NCBI GenBank assembly: GCA_946807835.1
Contig: OX327684.1
Span: 33,602,501 to 33,666,500 of the forward strand
Source: Ailanthus altissimus
Lineage: Eukaryota; Streptophyta; Magnoliopsida; Sapindales; Simaroubaceae
DNA: 64,000 nucleotides
Reading direction: 5' to 3'
Each line of letters begins with the position of its first letter. Positions within the stretch are counted from its first letter, which is position 1. Under the pieces are notes generated by a model, which had not been told where the DNA came from, did not search any database, and saw nothing but the letters and a program-made list of their open reading frames with translations. The position numbers were made by a program, and so were the translations under genes. Of the stretch, positions 24,863 to 40,614 are shown piece by piece.

Positions 24863-27800
24863 TGTATTTGTCGAGACTCATCGTTCCTCATTACGTAACA
24901 AGTACGTGAACACGATCGTCTCTAAAAACTTTGTAACATCAGGTCCCGCGTGATTGCATTGCATCGGATCATCTCCTCTCTTAGGCAGGCTTAACTGGGC
25001 CCGGCTTTAGCCCGTTTAGTACTAATAACTTATAGATGGGCCAAGCCTATAAGCACCATTGCAGATCAAAGCGTAATGAATTGGGCTAACTGGTTAATAT
25101 GCTTTTCTAAATTTTGGGGGTCCAAGAGTTTGCTACTCATAACCCTGAATCGCTAATCCTAATCAATCGCATAATTAGTTAGTAACTGTATTCACAGTAA
25201 TTTGGCTCTTTGAATCCGCAAAAGACCCAAAACAGTGTATACTCAATAGGGTCACGTTGTATAATGAACAAAACCCCATAAGCTTGCATTACTGCTTAGA
25301 TTTTAATCCACGTCTCTCTAATTAATGCTTAGACTTATCGATTGACTTTTTAGAATATTAATGATGAACATTAATGGCCGTAGTGTCCGTAGCAAAGTTC
25401 CGGACATAAGAAACTTCTGAATAGATAAACAATGAGAGGAAAAGAAGAATAGAATATTGGTCCTTGAGGCCACTAACAAAAACCTGGGCACCTGAGGGCC
25501 CGAAATTTGAGATTCAGATACAATTTTTTTTATAAGTAAAAGTCACATGAATCATGATCACCCCAAGATCTGATGAGATTTATACGGCTCTCTATGGAAT
25601 TTACTAAATGAAATGGGGCCATATATGTCTGAATTCACTGAAATGTAATCAAAACGACGGAGGGTTAAGACTTAAGATTATATGTTGATCCTGGCATAAA
25701 TTTCCCTGGAGCTCAGTTTTTGTCATGATTGCCATTTGCCACAGAGTCAGTACTGGTGGCAAAAACGTGCTCGAGCCCAATAAGATTAAGGCTGAAGTTT
25801 AATAATTGCCTATTGGTTAAATTTACGTGCATACGAATTTGTAACTTGTCGACATCATATTATAAAATATTGAATAAAAGGCATTTAAAGGGGTCAAAAA
25901 GATAATCGGCAATCTAAATCTTCGGCAGATTTTGTAAGGAAAAATCTTGTTTTGATCTTTTATTTTTCACTTTGTATCATCTTTCTTTTTCTTCTTTATC
26001 TTTTTCGGATTTAAAACGGATAACATGCATTTCCGAACGGTTGAATTCTTACTGCATCAAAGCATGGTTCATGTTGTTTAAGAACAAATTCTTGTTTTTC
26101 AATTTTAGTTAACTCTACGATCTACAAATCCAACACCCATTTTTTTTGTCTTAGCTACAAATATAGTTTTTTTTTTTGTCAAAAAGAAAATAACAAGTCT
26201 GGGTTTGAATTATTGAAAATTGATTGTTTCTTCGGCAACAAGAAATAAAACATTAATTGACTGTATATAGAACATGTGGGTTGGAAGACAACAGGGTTTG
26301 TGGTACAGTTGACAGTTGCAGCGCAGCAGCAGTGAGTGCGACGATAGAGGACCCAGTCAGACAAAGGCGTACGGCAGTTATTGGCTGTGTTTTAGCTGTG
26401 GTATGTATGTACCATATATCAATATCTGATTTGCTTGTCTCTTGAAGTGACAAGTTCTGATATTTTTCTCTGTATCTTTGACTCCAATTCAACCTCTCCT
26501 TGAACTTTTATAATTGACACTAAAACTTGTCGCTTCACTTGTAGCTGTAGTTTACCAAAACTATGCAACAACAGTAGCTCCCATTTGCTTCGGTAGATAA
26601 TTATCTGACAAGATCATGCAAACATACCACGCATTTTATAGAACTACTAGCTAATCTTGGCGTCTTTTGAGGCCTTTAGTTTCCTAAACCAGTTATGATA
26701 ATTCAGAAAAGGGTTAAAATTTCCAACTTTCGGCTGCTAATTCTCCAAAGTATAGAGCCCAAAAAGAAAACAATAATTATAATAACAATGAAGAATTTTG
26801 CATTAAGAGAGGTAGGGGGGGCCATTGAAAGCCAAAAAAATATTAATAAAATAAAAGAAGTGAGAGAAGTGAGGCCTTGTCTTTGTCATTGTCACCATGC
26901 ATTTAATTGGTGCAAAGACTGCATGAAGAAGCTAGTTCAAAAGGCAAGCAAGTGGGTCTGTCTTGAACATCTTCTTTGAGATTTGGTAACAGAGAGAGGC
27001 TTTGTAATGCAAGTGGGTATGATATGATCAACTTCCTTCTTTCAAAATTTAAAACATTATTAAATAAGAAAGACAAAAGCCTGAAAAAATGCCAAATTTG
27101 ATCACCTAACTTTTTAGTAGAATTTTTTGACCATATGTTCAGAAAAAGATACCGCTAGTGGCCGGAGATTCAGCCACGCCGGAATTTCACCTGAAAAGCT
27201 GACCGGCTTGTCTCGGATGCTAGAAAAGCCCAACAAGGCCTAAGCCTGTGCCCTCCTAAAAGTCTATTACCACCCTTTCCAAGATATTAAGACTGAACAT
27301 GAATGGGGCTTCATTTAAAATACATTTGTTTATTGTCCTCGTTGAGGATCATCCCACTAGCGCAACCTCCATGGGACCAACGTCGTTTCATTTTTAAGCA
27401 GTCAAATTCCATGGTTCTTTGAGATCAAAAAAAAAATTCCATGGTTCTTGTCTTTTGTACTTTTTTTGTCTTGTAGTTTTTGTCTGTGTCAAGTGATATC
27501 TGATAATCGAAGCGTATTGGGGAGCTTTATTAATATTTTAATCATTAAAATCAGACTCTTTTATCTTTTTGAACAAAGATTTCATTCTTTAAAAAAAAAA
27601 AATAATCAAAGATGTCATTTTTACGAATCATTAAATACTTAGAGATTGAAAAGGAGCCTCCGTCGAGATAATAGATTCTACGATTAAAGGAGCAATTTTA
27701 GCCGAGATATTTGATAATTCAAAGCCCAATATAACAATTAAAATGAGATTCATAACTAATTTATAATAATACAATTTTGAAATTAGCCATTGAAATTTTG

Positions 27801-30568
27801 TTGAAGTTCATAGACGAATTTTTTGTACACAGGAGATGTTATTCATAGCAACTCGCGTTAAAAAAATTGTGCATAATGAATAATCAAGCTCAATGGAATA
27901 AACTTTGTCGTTATTTCTTTTGACCCTCTTATCATTATTTTTTAACCTTCTTTTTTGTACTGTAACGAAAGACCCGTAAGAAAAAAATACAATAACACAA
28001 TATATTTTTAAATATGAATTATAAGATAACGGATCTAAAGAGTAGCCACTACAAAATACTAATGAACTTTAAAAACTATTTAAGAACAATATTAAGTAGA
28101 GAAAATTCACCATAAATAAAAACCTAAGACGAAAGCTAGTACTAAATAGAAATTTAGATGGGAATTTATGTCCCTAACGAAGGGAAAAATATATATATAT
28201 ATTTTTAAAGAAATAAGAAAGATCATTTTCCATTGCAAAGAGTAACTCTTAGTCGGGGATAAGTGAAAACTTTGTTGATTCTAGGAGGGAGTATTGATGA
28301 TGACTATTGCTGCGCTTTTCCTGGATACATGTTGCAAGTTCTTGAATTGTCAAAATCAGACTCTTATTTACAGTTTTTTTTTTTTTTTTACATTTTACTA
28401 TGAAGTATTGCTATGTGTTATGTAAGTCAGAAGTCAAAATGTAAACATAAACATGGTTTTTGCATAGACACATATGGCATTTGTGCACTTATGACATTCA
28501 TTCTAGTTTGTTGGATACATTTAACTAGACACGAGGAAAACCAAACATAAAAACATGGAACTGTACGCCCAATAAACTTTTAAAAGAAGGGGCTAACCAA
28601 AATACAGAAAGCAAGAAGCGTATGTCTCTCGAGTAAATAACATGGCCAACCATTGAACATGGCAACCACTTTAGCTGCTTGGCAGCCTTTTGAGAGTCCA
28701 GTGCCAATTTCCCCAACAGTAAATAATATCCCACCCTCATTCCCATTAAGGTGATGAGTACTATTGACTTTCACCTTCAAAGCCACTGATTTATTGTGGC
28801 AGGGACCATGTCTACACTCTACATTCAATGTCTCTAAATTTTCATTCTAAACGTAAATTCATTTTATGTTTTTTTGTAGTTCTCGGTGTTTGACGTCTTT
28901 TCTAATTTTGGGTGGTATCCCTTGATATAGGCATTTCAATGTGCACATATTATAAATTGATTTGAAGTTATATCCGCTAACCTTTTCGATTTTGAATATA
29001 ACTCTACCTAGAATAAATTGCTTATCATCATGACATAGTTATGTGTTTGAAATTGTTCATTCAACAATCACGTTTGAATATAAATTTAAGATAAATACTA
29101 ATGAAGAGTCAACGAAAAGTTTAATATGCAAAAATTATATAAAAAATAAGTAAAACGTAGAATCGAAAGTAAAAAAGAATTTAACAATATAAAAAGAGAC
29201 ATACAGGTCTAAATGCCCTACAGCCATTTGCCAAACACCCCAACGTTGCAGCATTGCGACAAGGTTGCACTAACACCCCAACATTGTTTTTTTAAAAAAA
29301 ATAATTTTGGTCAAATTAACTTATTTTAAGTGAGTTTTGGACTCTCAATTGTAAGGATTCTTATTACAAATAAGTTAAGGGTTTCTTAGATATTTGTAAA
29401 TACTATATAAACTCTCGTAATCTCTTATAATTCATTAAGCATTAAGAGAGACTCCAATAAAAAATAAAGAGCTCAATAGACACTAATTACTTAAATGCAT
29501 TATAATAAAATCATAGTAGTATATTTGTTCTTGTATGAACAAGAGAAACACCAAATAAATTATTTAAGAGTTTTTTATATTATATTATTTGATCAATCTC
29601 TGGAGAGAAATTGTTGTGATATGTTGTTCTTATGATCTTATTCAAATATTTTTCTTCTTATTTGTTTGTGTTTGAATGCTTCTTCAACAAAGAGGTATGT
29701 ATGAAAAGGCTAATCCATAAAAAATAGGTTAGTGTTAAAATTAATATCCTTCCACATTACATTATATTGATATTTTACTTAAATTCGGAATCTCTTGACT
29801 ACTACATTTGGTTTGTGGACTTTATATGGGACTATTCATTCATATTGATAACGGGTTAGCACGTCGAGTGGTCATACTTGAACTCTTCCGCTTCCAAAAT
29901 GGAATTTGCCATAGCCTAATGAACAAACAAAAGAATGATTTATCTTCGGTACTAGAAATCGGAAATGGGATTTGTATTGTAAAGCTTATCTTTAATATTT
30001 TTCTTTACAAAATAATCAAATATGCATTGCCATTTATATCTCAGAATGTCAGTAATAACATAAAATGCACGAGCCATTATTGCCAAAACAAGAGTATAGC
30101 GTACTATCTATTTATTACACAGGAATAAGAAATGGTTAAAAAGAAGACGCATTTGTTTGTGTAATTATTATAAAGGACCACAAATAAAAAGGCATCAATT
30201 TAAGCTAAGCGGATATTATTGACCGAAACCATAACTAAGGACAAAATAATCAAAATCAATGCTGTATTAAACAAAACGGCCACAATCCCAAATGACTGCA
30301 AACACACCGTGCCAATCTTACATTAATTCACACTGAACAAAACGAAGCAAATAAAGGAGAGATTAATGCAAGAATTTACACGTTTCCTTTACATTTGCTT
30401 TGCTGATGTAATATGAACTTTTACCAACTCGGGAAGAAGATGAAATAATAAGGAATTGGTATGTAACCAAAATTTCACTCGGAATTCACCAATACGCATG
30501 GAAATTTCTTTAATACTCCAAACAAAACCAAAAATTTTTACTTGAGAGAGGAGCAAACATTATCACCA
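24317..30568. other. 6.2-kb gene-poor region
   Basis: No gene recognised. It holds TA repeats (24816-24865), a small GC-richer patch at 26270-26400, short frames on both strands (26257-26492, 26695-26979, 28525-28828, 29808-30128) without domains or splice logic, and an AT-rich stretch at 29280-29600. No tRNA, rRNA or known microRNA sequence was spotted by eye. Some of it may be upstream control region of the PDV-like gene or the 3' flank of the AP2/ERF gene. Confidence 0.45.
24816..24865. repeat. TA-rich microsatellite
   Basis: Alternating ta with interspersed g/c, about 50 bp. Confidence 0.85.
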
Positions 30569-31414
30569 TTAATGCAATGACAAAGTATGATCTTGAAAGT
30601 AATTTTCCACGTCCCATATGCATGAACCAAAATCCCCATCTAAATTCACAGAAATGTCGCCCAAATCTTCTTTCAAAATGGGTAAACTCATCTCATCGAA
30701 AAATATCGGAGCAGGAGTTTCAGAATCCAAAAAATTCGGATCTAACAAGAAAGAATCCTCAACTGGTTCCCAGTGATTACTTCCAGTCTCAGGTTTGAAC
30801 TTGAGCTCCGGTCTAAGCTCAGCTTCTTCATTAGACTGGAACCTTAAAACAGATGTTGGTGAACATATAGAGTGACACTCTTTACCAGAATCATACCCAG
30901 AAACCATCGAAACGTCAATTTCTAAAGGCGTCGTATTACCTCTTTCTGGTGGCTTCAGAAAATTGGTTCGAGCATCAGGGCCTCTAAAACGAATAGCCGC
31001 TTCGTCATAAACAAAAGCGGCTTCTTCTGCGGTCTCAAATGTACCGAGCCAGACCCTGCATCCACGAGACGGGTCTCTGATCTCTGCAGCCCATTTGCCC
31101 CATGGCCGCTGCCTCACGCCCCGGTACTTGTTACCGTGAGATCTCCCACCCATTTTTTGTTTCGCTGGCCTTGAGTTGTTTGCGGTTTCCCCGGTGAAAT
31201 TTGAATAATCCACGATTTTGATTTCGTTAATGTGCTTCTTCACCCTCGCTTGTGAAGAAAAATCTTCATTTTCGTCGCTTGATGAGTCAGTGGCATCTCC
31301 ATCCGTCACTGAGATACGAATAATTTTTGTTTGTAACCAACTGGATGGTTTTGCAAGCTTGGTTACGGTTCGATGTTCGGTGTATTTGCCTCGAGATGAA
31401 ATAGACTGGTTCAT
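30569..31414 (-). CDS. AP2/ERF transcription factor, cytokinin response factor (group VI) type
   Basis: Intronless, 281 aa. A CRF-type motif lies at residues 29-50 ([19 protein letters not shown]), the mark of group VI and VI-L ERFs, which respond to cytokinin and act in two-component signalling. One AP2 DNA-binding domain spans about 97-153, with [20 protein letters not shown], then WLGTF and [14 protein letters not shown]; it binds GCC-box-like DNA in the nucleus. A SPTSVL motif at 185-190 is the putative MAP-kinase site known from CRFs. The C-terminal third is acidic ([13 protein letters not shown] and [10 protein letters not shown]), as expected of an activation region. The start is the first methionine in frame. 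Closest named relatives are probably CRF1-6 or ERF118/119; I cannot choose between them. Confidence 0.93.
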   Translation of the reverse strand: MNQSISSRGKYTEHRTVTKLAKPSSWLQTKIIRISVTDGDATDSSSDENEDFSSQARVKKHINEIKIVDYSNFTGETANNSRPAKQKMGGRSHGNKYRGVRQRPWGKWAAEIRDPSRGCRVWLGTFETAEEAAFVYDEAAIRFRGPDARTNFLKPPERGNTTPLEIDVSMVSGYDSGKECHSICSPTSVLRFQSNEEAELRPELKFKPETGSNHWEPVEDSFLLDPNFLDSETPAPIFFDEMSLPILKEDLGDISVNLDGDFGSCIWDVENYFQDHTLSLH

Positions 31415-33610
31415 TTTAAAATCACTGTACGCTAAAAAATGGTCTGAAAATTTTACAAAAACCTGAGAGTAAGAAATGAAGTGGGAGATAGAGAGAGAAA
31501 AGAACAGAAAAAGAGAAGGGAGTGCGGAGAGAGAAAAAGGAGAGCTTTAGTTGCAGGGAGGAGTCAAAAGCGCAAGAATCACAGTTTTATAGAAGAATCC
31601 TGAATAGCTCCGCCTTTCTTTTTATTTATTTTTGTGTTGGAAGGAGGTAATAAATTTTGAAATTTAATTGTTTTGAGTTCTAAGATCAGAAAATAATAAT
31701 AATAATCGACATGAATACTGATAGTTACATCCGGACCAAACGACTCGCCGCATTTGATATTAAGGCCGTTGATTTTTGACACGCGGTTAGGAAGCCAGCA
31801 GAAGTAGTTGGTGTTCTGATACGAGCAAAATTGTATTTACTTGGTTACAGTCAGCAACACGGATCATGCCTCAAAGCTTGAGACGCATTGGATACTTGTT
31901 GTGGGTCCCATCCTTAATTCCTTTTTCTGTTTGTCTGTGATGGGAGGTGATTAAGAGATATATGTGACAGCCAGGGAAATAGACATTTCCCCTCGATTAC
32001 ATTAGGTCACGTGAGAGAGTGAAGAGTTCTGCTAGTAACCTTGGTGAGTATCATTCGGTCACCAGCCTGTCAGTCAAGCCTTTGACTGACTGTCAGAAGA
32101 TCACCCTAAAAAATAATTTATTTGATATAAAGATACTGGTAATATGAGATTAGTCTGTTAATAATACTTGCTTACGGGCAAAAGCTTTTACACCCTTTTA
32201 TTCTTACTTTTTAACCCAAAAAAAGAAACTTCTTTTAGGTAAAAACCAGTCTGACTTACCATTTATAAATTGTTTTACCAAGTTAAACTTTTAGTTTTAT
32301 ATACGATTCTCTTCGTCAAATTGCCGAATATTCTGTATTTGATAGATAAAACTTGCGTTGACTTAAAAAAGTGTTGATTGATGCTTGCACTCCAAATAAA
32401 AGGTGACAGGATAAAATACTCAACTATTTATATTTTCTTTATTTATAACAGTACCAATTTTTTTTTTAACAACAATCACCAATCCTTCATGCTATCGCAC
32501 ATTAAATTGAACTATTTTAAGTTTTGTTGATCGGAATTTTTGTCTTCTAACAAGTTTTAAATTTGTGGACTATGAATAAATTTGTGTCTATCCAATTGGG
32601 CTACACTAAAAATGAGATTTAAACTTAGTGATTTTAATTTTCGTGCAAAATAAATTGCAATGTTATAGTTTCACAAGTGATTGTTTTAACAAAAACTTTT
32701 TGATGTTTAACTCAATAACTGCAAACTTAAAAAATTAATTAAATTTTTTTTGTTAAATAAATTTTTATTACGTTTGATAATAGTTGAACTATCTCTTTTA
32801 TAGTTAGTCTTTATCATTCTATTTAAAGTATCACGAATGAGATATTAAGTTGTCTTTAATATGACTGACAATGTGCTCGGGTTGATTAGATTTATTCATA
32901 TTTTAAGACTCCCACCCTTGTTATATAAAAAGAGTACTTTTAACTAATATCGTAATTCTCGTGATCTGACTTAATAGGTGATTAAAATCACGAAATTAAT
33001 GAGCGTTCGTAATCTCGAGGCTATTCTTACTCGAGATGTAGGTTATCAAAGAGTTTTACCCCTTGATATATATGTGAAAAAGTTAGACATTGACCCATGA
33101 TTCCTATTTGTTATAGGATTTTAGTCCTATGCTTAGACTTTTTGGCTTATATTTGAGCTGATTTTTTAAGAAAAATAAGTTTATTTTCTATAAAATAAAA
33201 ATAATTAACTTGATAATTCAATAATTTAAAAAACAAATAATATTTTTTTCGTAAGTAATAAAAACATCTTTATCTCACAAGTTTTGTCATAATCTCAAAT
33301 ATGTCTCATTATTTTTGAAAACAAATTAAATTTATCCCAGTTCATTATTATGTTTCTGTTTGTTTTGATGATTTTGCTAATTTTGTTATAAAATAGTATG
33401 TTACTTTGTTTATTAAGTTAATTATGATAATTAAAGTGGTATGATAAGTCAGCAAAAAAAATATATTTAAAGAATAAAAAACGAGTAAGCATGTGAACTG
33501 TTAGTGCTAAGCGATGAGATAGTGAAATTGCTTGTTTTTTTTTTCCTTTTTAATAGCTTTATGTTTATAGACGAAACTAACTTTAAAAATAGAATGACAT
33601 AAAAATTCTC
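31415..33610. other. Upstream region of the CRF-type gene, AT-rich
   Basis: A purine-rich leader (31460-31560) just upstream of the start codon, then a promoter region with a W-box-type palindrome at 32069-32090, then mostly AT-rich spacer. No gene recognised. Confidence 0.4.
32069..32090. promoter_or_regulatory. Palindromic W-box pair
   Basis: gtcagtcaa and ttgactgac form a perfect 9-base inverted repeat separated by four bases, with a further ctgtcag on each side. TTGAC on both strands is the core bound by WRKY factors. It lies about 655 bp upstream of the CRF-type start codon. Regulatory role is inference. Confidence 0.35.
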
Positions 33611-34512
33611 AATTAATGAAAAAGAAAAATATATATTAATGTATAATAAATAAACATAAAAAAATAATTAAAATTATAAATTAATTTGTATATATCTAAA
33701 TACACTAATTAAACTATAAAATAAAATAAAATAAAATACAACAAAAAAACACATTAGCCTCTAACATCAATTAATTAAAAAATTCAAATTAAAAAACCAT
33801 CAAAAAATTATAAATCTGTCCATATATATCCTTCATCACTTGCTTGATATACCCGCCACCGCATCGCCCATCCCATATAGCCCCTTGCATAAGTCCCTAA
33901 TCTTTTGGCGCCATTGTGTTCTCTCCGACATACCACGCATTCATTGTTAGGTTGGAGGCGAATGTGGCGTACCATGGATTCTCTGCTCAACAAGAATCCT
34001 CGTACTGTTGTCGTCATTGCCATTACTATTGCCAATCTATGGCTATCGTCGTCACCAATAATTAATAAAAAAAGGAAAATATCTATTAATATATTATAAA
34101 TAGACATAAAAATAAAATAAATTATAAATTAATTTTTATACATCTAAATACACTAATTAAACTATAAAAATAAAACAAAAAAAACACATTCACCTCCAAC
34201 ATCAATTAATTAAAAATTTTAAATTAAAAAACCATCAAAAAAATTATAATTCTGTCCATGTCTATCCTTCATCACTTGCTTGATATACCCGCCGCCGCAT
34301 CGCCCATCCCGTATAACCCCTCGCACAAGTCTCGAATCTTTTGGCGTCATTGTGTTCTCTTCAACATACCACACATTCATTGTTAGGTTGGAGGCGAATG
34401 TGTCGTACAACGAATTCTTTGCTCAACAAGAATCCTCGTACCGTTGTTGCCACCATCATTGTCGTCATTGCCATTACTATTGCCAATCCATGGTTGTCGT
34501 CACCAATAATTA
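33611..34512. repeat. Tandem duplication of ~440-450 bp, noncoding
   Basis: Two units (about 33611-34060 and 34061-34512) align along their whole length, for example at cttcatcacttgcttgatat (33831 and 34267, offset 436), with small indels. Both carry a GC-richer core (tatacccgccgccgcatcgcc...) inside AT-rich ends. Frames on both strands are kept partly open between copies, but I recognise no protein. Confidence 0.85.
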
Positions 34513-34599
34513 TGACCCCATGTCTAAAGCCACTGAGTTCTCAATAGACCCATATTATTTATTTTTTTTCATGGCTCCACATCTAAAGCTAACATAAAT

Positions 34600-35005
34600 C
34601 ATAGTTGTGAATTAGTTATTTGATAGAATTTGAAAAGTTGATTTAAAATAAAAAGTGAATGGTATTTTAAGGGGTTTTTGGGCATTTATGCATTTATAAT
34701 TAAAGCGATATTTGGATTGAATTAATTTAAATACATATTTAGATTATATAGATATGTACGTGAGTTAGGTGTTCGATAGAATTTGAAGAGTCTATTCGAA
34801 ATGAAAGTATTTTATTTTTTAAGGTTTTAAGTATCTAAAGATTCAATGTTAAAATAGTAACTTGTATTTATATGCACACGAACATTGATTGTGCCTGTGC
34901 ATTTGATGAGAAGCAATAAGGATTAGTAGATGTCGTTCTTGTGGTTGAGGGGAATAAGGGGGACTTCACAGCGGTGATGTCAAATTGCAATTATTTCATA
35001 CCCGC

Positions 35006-35044
<39 letters not shown>

Positions 35045-36541
35045 TTTTGACAACTATTTATAAATTTTAAATTAAATAAAATTAATAAATTTTTGTAAGT
35101 TAATTCGTGATTGACACATGGACATAATATGACATATTGCGTAATAGTTTGTATCTCACTTTATGAATCAATTTTAAATTTTTATATTGAATTACGATTT
35201 TACTTAGGGATGTGCATTTTTCTTTTTCTATTCACGACCCCACTCGATCTATCCCAAAAATTTGGATCGAGACGAGAATAAAAATAAAATTGAGACACAT
35301 TCGAGACATAAAATTTTGTCTCGAATGGATTGGATCAAGTTCAAAAAATTCTCAAACCTATTCAAAAGTTTCCTAAACCTATTTTTTTTCTTAATTTTAA
35401 AAAATTATTTAAAACGATGTTGTTTCGAACAAAAATTTATGATTATATTTGTGCTATCATAACACTTTTCTCCATTCCGTTTGAGTTAAAAAATAATTTG
35501 TGAATTTTTGCACTCAAACTTGTCCACCCTAATTTTACTTTTGTATTATCAAAATAAACGAAAATAAGTTAATATATTAAAATAAATTTAAAAGTTTTAA
35601 AATTCGTAAAATAAATTTTTGATTAGAGCCAAGTGGACGAGACAAAAATATCTTTATCGTTTACGTAATGCTCAAAGCCTCAAACGTATGAATTACGAAA
35701 TATACAAATGTATGAACATGGGGCCCATTGTCAGAGAGAACAAGGTACGTACTGTACACCAGCATGGGGGCCAAGGAAGCGGGAGACATGGGTTGTAATA
35801 CGGTAGGTAAGTATGAAACTGAAAAGACCTTCTCGTTTATTTGTTCGTGTCAATGTTGTTCGTTTACATTGCGTGATCCTCTCTTAATTTCATTCTAATT
35901 TTATAGTGAAATTTACATTGGATCACATAGATTCAAGGCCTTCCAATTAAGGAATAAACACAGCGGAATCTTCTCTCTGTACAAAATATTTGTCTCAACC
36001 AATTAAATGAAATATGATGTTTAACAAGGTAAATCATTTTTTTTTAATTAAAAAAAATTGGGAAATTACGTTCATGTTGGATGGAAAGCAAGAAGGTCGA
36101 GAGACATTATTGTAATGTCACTTCGTGTAATGTGACCTTTAGGTAGTAAGACTAAGGATTTCTGATTGGGGAGTAGCAATTCAATTTGTTACAAAGTTAT
36201 ACACGATGGAGGAGAAGTGAACCTATAGGCAATAGTTTGTTGTCATTATACGGCAATGTTAATTATTAGCTTCAATCCTCGTAGCTGTGAACACGAATTA
36301 TAATTAACAGCAAGAGCAAGTACTAAGGTTGTTACCTCCATTAAATGACCATATGAAAACATGAAACCACACACTAAACAACATTAATTACTGATCTTCA
36401 TAGTTCTGAAGTTCATTTTCAGTATAAACAAACTACAATATCATATTGTTTTGACAGAAGTGAAGATAAACAAATCACACTTCATTTATACATAACACGA
36501 AATGAAATACCATGTTCTATAAGCTTTCAAAACAGAACACA
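34600..36541. other. AT-rich intergenic
   Basis: Contains a GA microsatellite and decayed motif-poor DNA, with the 3' UTR of the E2 gene at its right end. No gene recognised. Confidence 0.4.
35009..35039. repeat. GA microsatellite
   Basis: Uninterrupted (ag)n of about 15 repeats. Confidence 0.95.
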
Positions 36542-39221
<2,680 letters not shown>

Positions 39222-39836
39222 GAATAGAACTCCTCGAAGATCGTCTCTGATCTAAGAAAGGAGTTGTAGAGAGACAGAGATACAACAGTCAAACTTGACG
39301 GAACGTACAAATAACCAATAAATGAAAAAAGAGATGCTCTGTGTATTCATGTACACGTATATGCTGCTGACAGAATCTTTAAAGTTACGAATCTGGTCTT
39401 GACGCGGATATAAAATTGGGAAATTGGCCGATTTGGCCGAAATTTTAAATGGATATTTCAAATAACATATGCATTATTAATTAATTATATAAATATTTGT
39501 CTATTTTACTCTTTTATTTTAAATAAATTTTTTTTTTATTTTTCTTTTCTCCATCGATATTTTTACTTTCATTTTTTTTTTTTTTTTAAATTTTTTCTCA
39601 CGTTTACTCTCTCTCAACGGCGCTCCTTACGATCACTCTCTCTCACGGCGACGCTCTACCTCTCACGATAGTGTTTTCTCTCTCTCGTCATAGTGAAATG
39701 GTATGTATTTATAAATAATTTTTTTTATTTTTGAGTATTATAATTTATATTAATTAAAAATATTTAAAAATATATAAATTTAATCGATAGAAAGTTAATA
39801 ATGTGTGTAGAGTGAATGTAGAATGTATCCGGCATA
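39222..39836. other. Promoter side of the E2 gene and left flank of the MULE
   Basis: E2 upstream region to about 39470, then T-rich DNA and a CT-rich stretch (39600-39700). No gene recognised. Confidence 0.4.
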
Positions 39837-39968
39837 TTTTTTGGGATAAAATGCGGTGGCGCGTGCATTTACGCGCTGCTGGGGGCGGCGCGTAGATGCA
39901 CGCGCCAACTGCGTTAGCCACCCTCAGCAGCGCGTAAACGCACGCGCCGCTGCATTTTATCCCAAAAA
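39837..39968. repeat. GC-rich nested hairpin
   Basis: Outer arms ttttttgggataaaatgc... and ...gcattttatcccaaaaaa are inverted repeats. Inside are three versions of a 19-base GC-rich arm: ggcgcgtgcatttacgcgc (39858-39876) and its near-complements at 39888-39906 and 39930-39948. The first can therefore pair with either of the other two. The block stands out sharply from the AT-rich surroundings. Confidence 0.9.
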
Positions 39969-40215
39969 AAATTAATTTTTTTAATTAATTTATGTTGTTT
40001 ATGTTTATTTATAATTATTTAATTTAATAATTTAATTTGGTTAATAATTATGTAAATAGTTTAGGTTGTTAGTTATAATTAAATTAAATTTTGATTATAT
40101 GTTATATTGATTATTTTTTTGTTAATATTAATAATTTTTTAATTTTTTCAAGAAGGAGAATGTCACGAAAGAATATGTAATTGCGAAAAAATATTTATAC
40201 CAAGCAAACGTATAT

Positions 40216-40614
40216 ATGTACTCGAAGTTATGGGTTATACGAAATATAAAGAATAAATTGACTTCGAGGCAGATAGAAATATTTAGAACCACATGTTTTG
40301 ATAGTTTATTGGATGTATCAAATATTCCATTCTCAGGTATTTTAGCTCATGAGATTTTATTAAGACGTGTGCATACCAAAAATTTATATGAAGAATTATG
40401 GTTCTATATAGGTAAAAGACATATTAAATTTTCTCGTCAAGATTTTTATTTGATTACTGGTTTGAGGATAGGGGATTATCCTGTAGTAAATGGGTTAGGT
40501 GATAGATTTTGTCATAAATATTTTTCGGGTAGAAGTCAGTTGACTTACAAGGATTTAGATCAGTGGTTCGGCAACGTTACATTTGACGATGATATAGATG
40601 CAGTAAAAATGTGA
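40216..40614 (+). pseudogene. DUF1985 domain remnant, Ulp1-type plant transposon gene
   Basis: A 132-codon frame containing the pattern of DUF1985 (HEILLRRVHT...ELWFYIGKRHIKFSRQDFYLITGLRIGDYP). In plant transposons this domain is usually followed by a Ulp1-like cysteine protease. The frame may extend upstream without a methionine (from about 40150). After the stop at 40612, stretches such as DSYPGECAAIRGWERGLW survive in other phases near 40800, but no complete protease is readable, so the gene is broken. Family recognised from sequence pattern only. Confidence 0.6.

Noticed and set aside
26179..26492. Overlapping frames on both strands in a GC-richer patch
   Set aside because: No domain, start context or splice structure; frames on both strands are mutual shadows.
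28525..28828. Two overlapping minus-strand frames of 73 and 82 codons
   Set aside because: They conflict with one another and neither resembles a known protein.
29280..29600. Possible LTR remnant (TATA-like tataaactctc and short repeats)
   Set aside because: No TG...CA ends, target duplication or second copy could be found.
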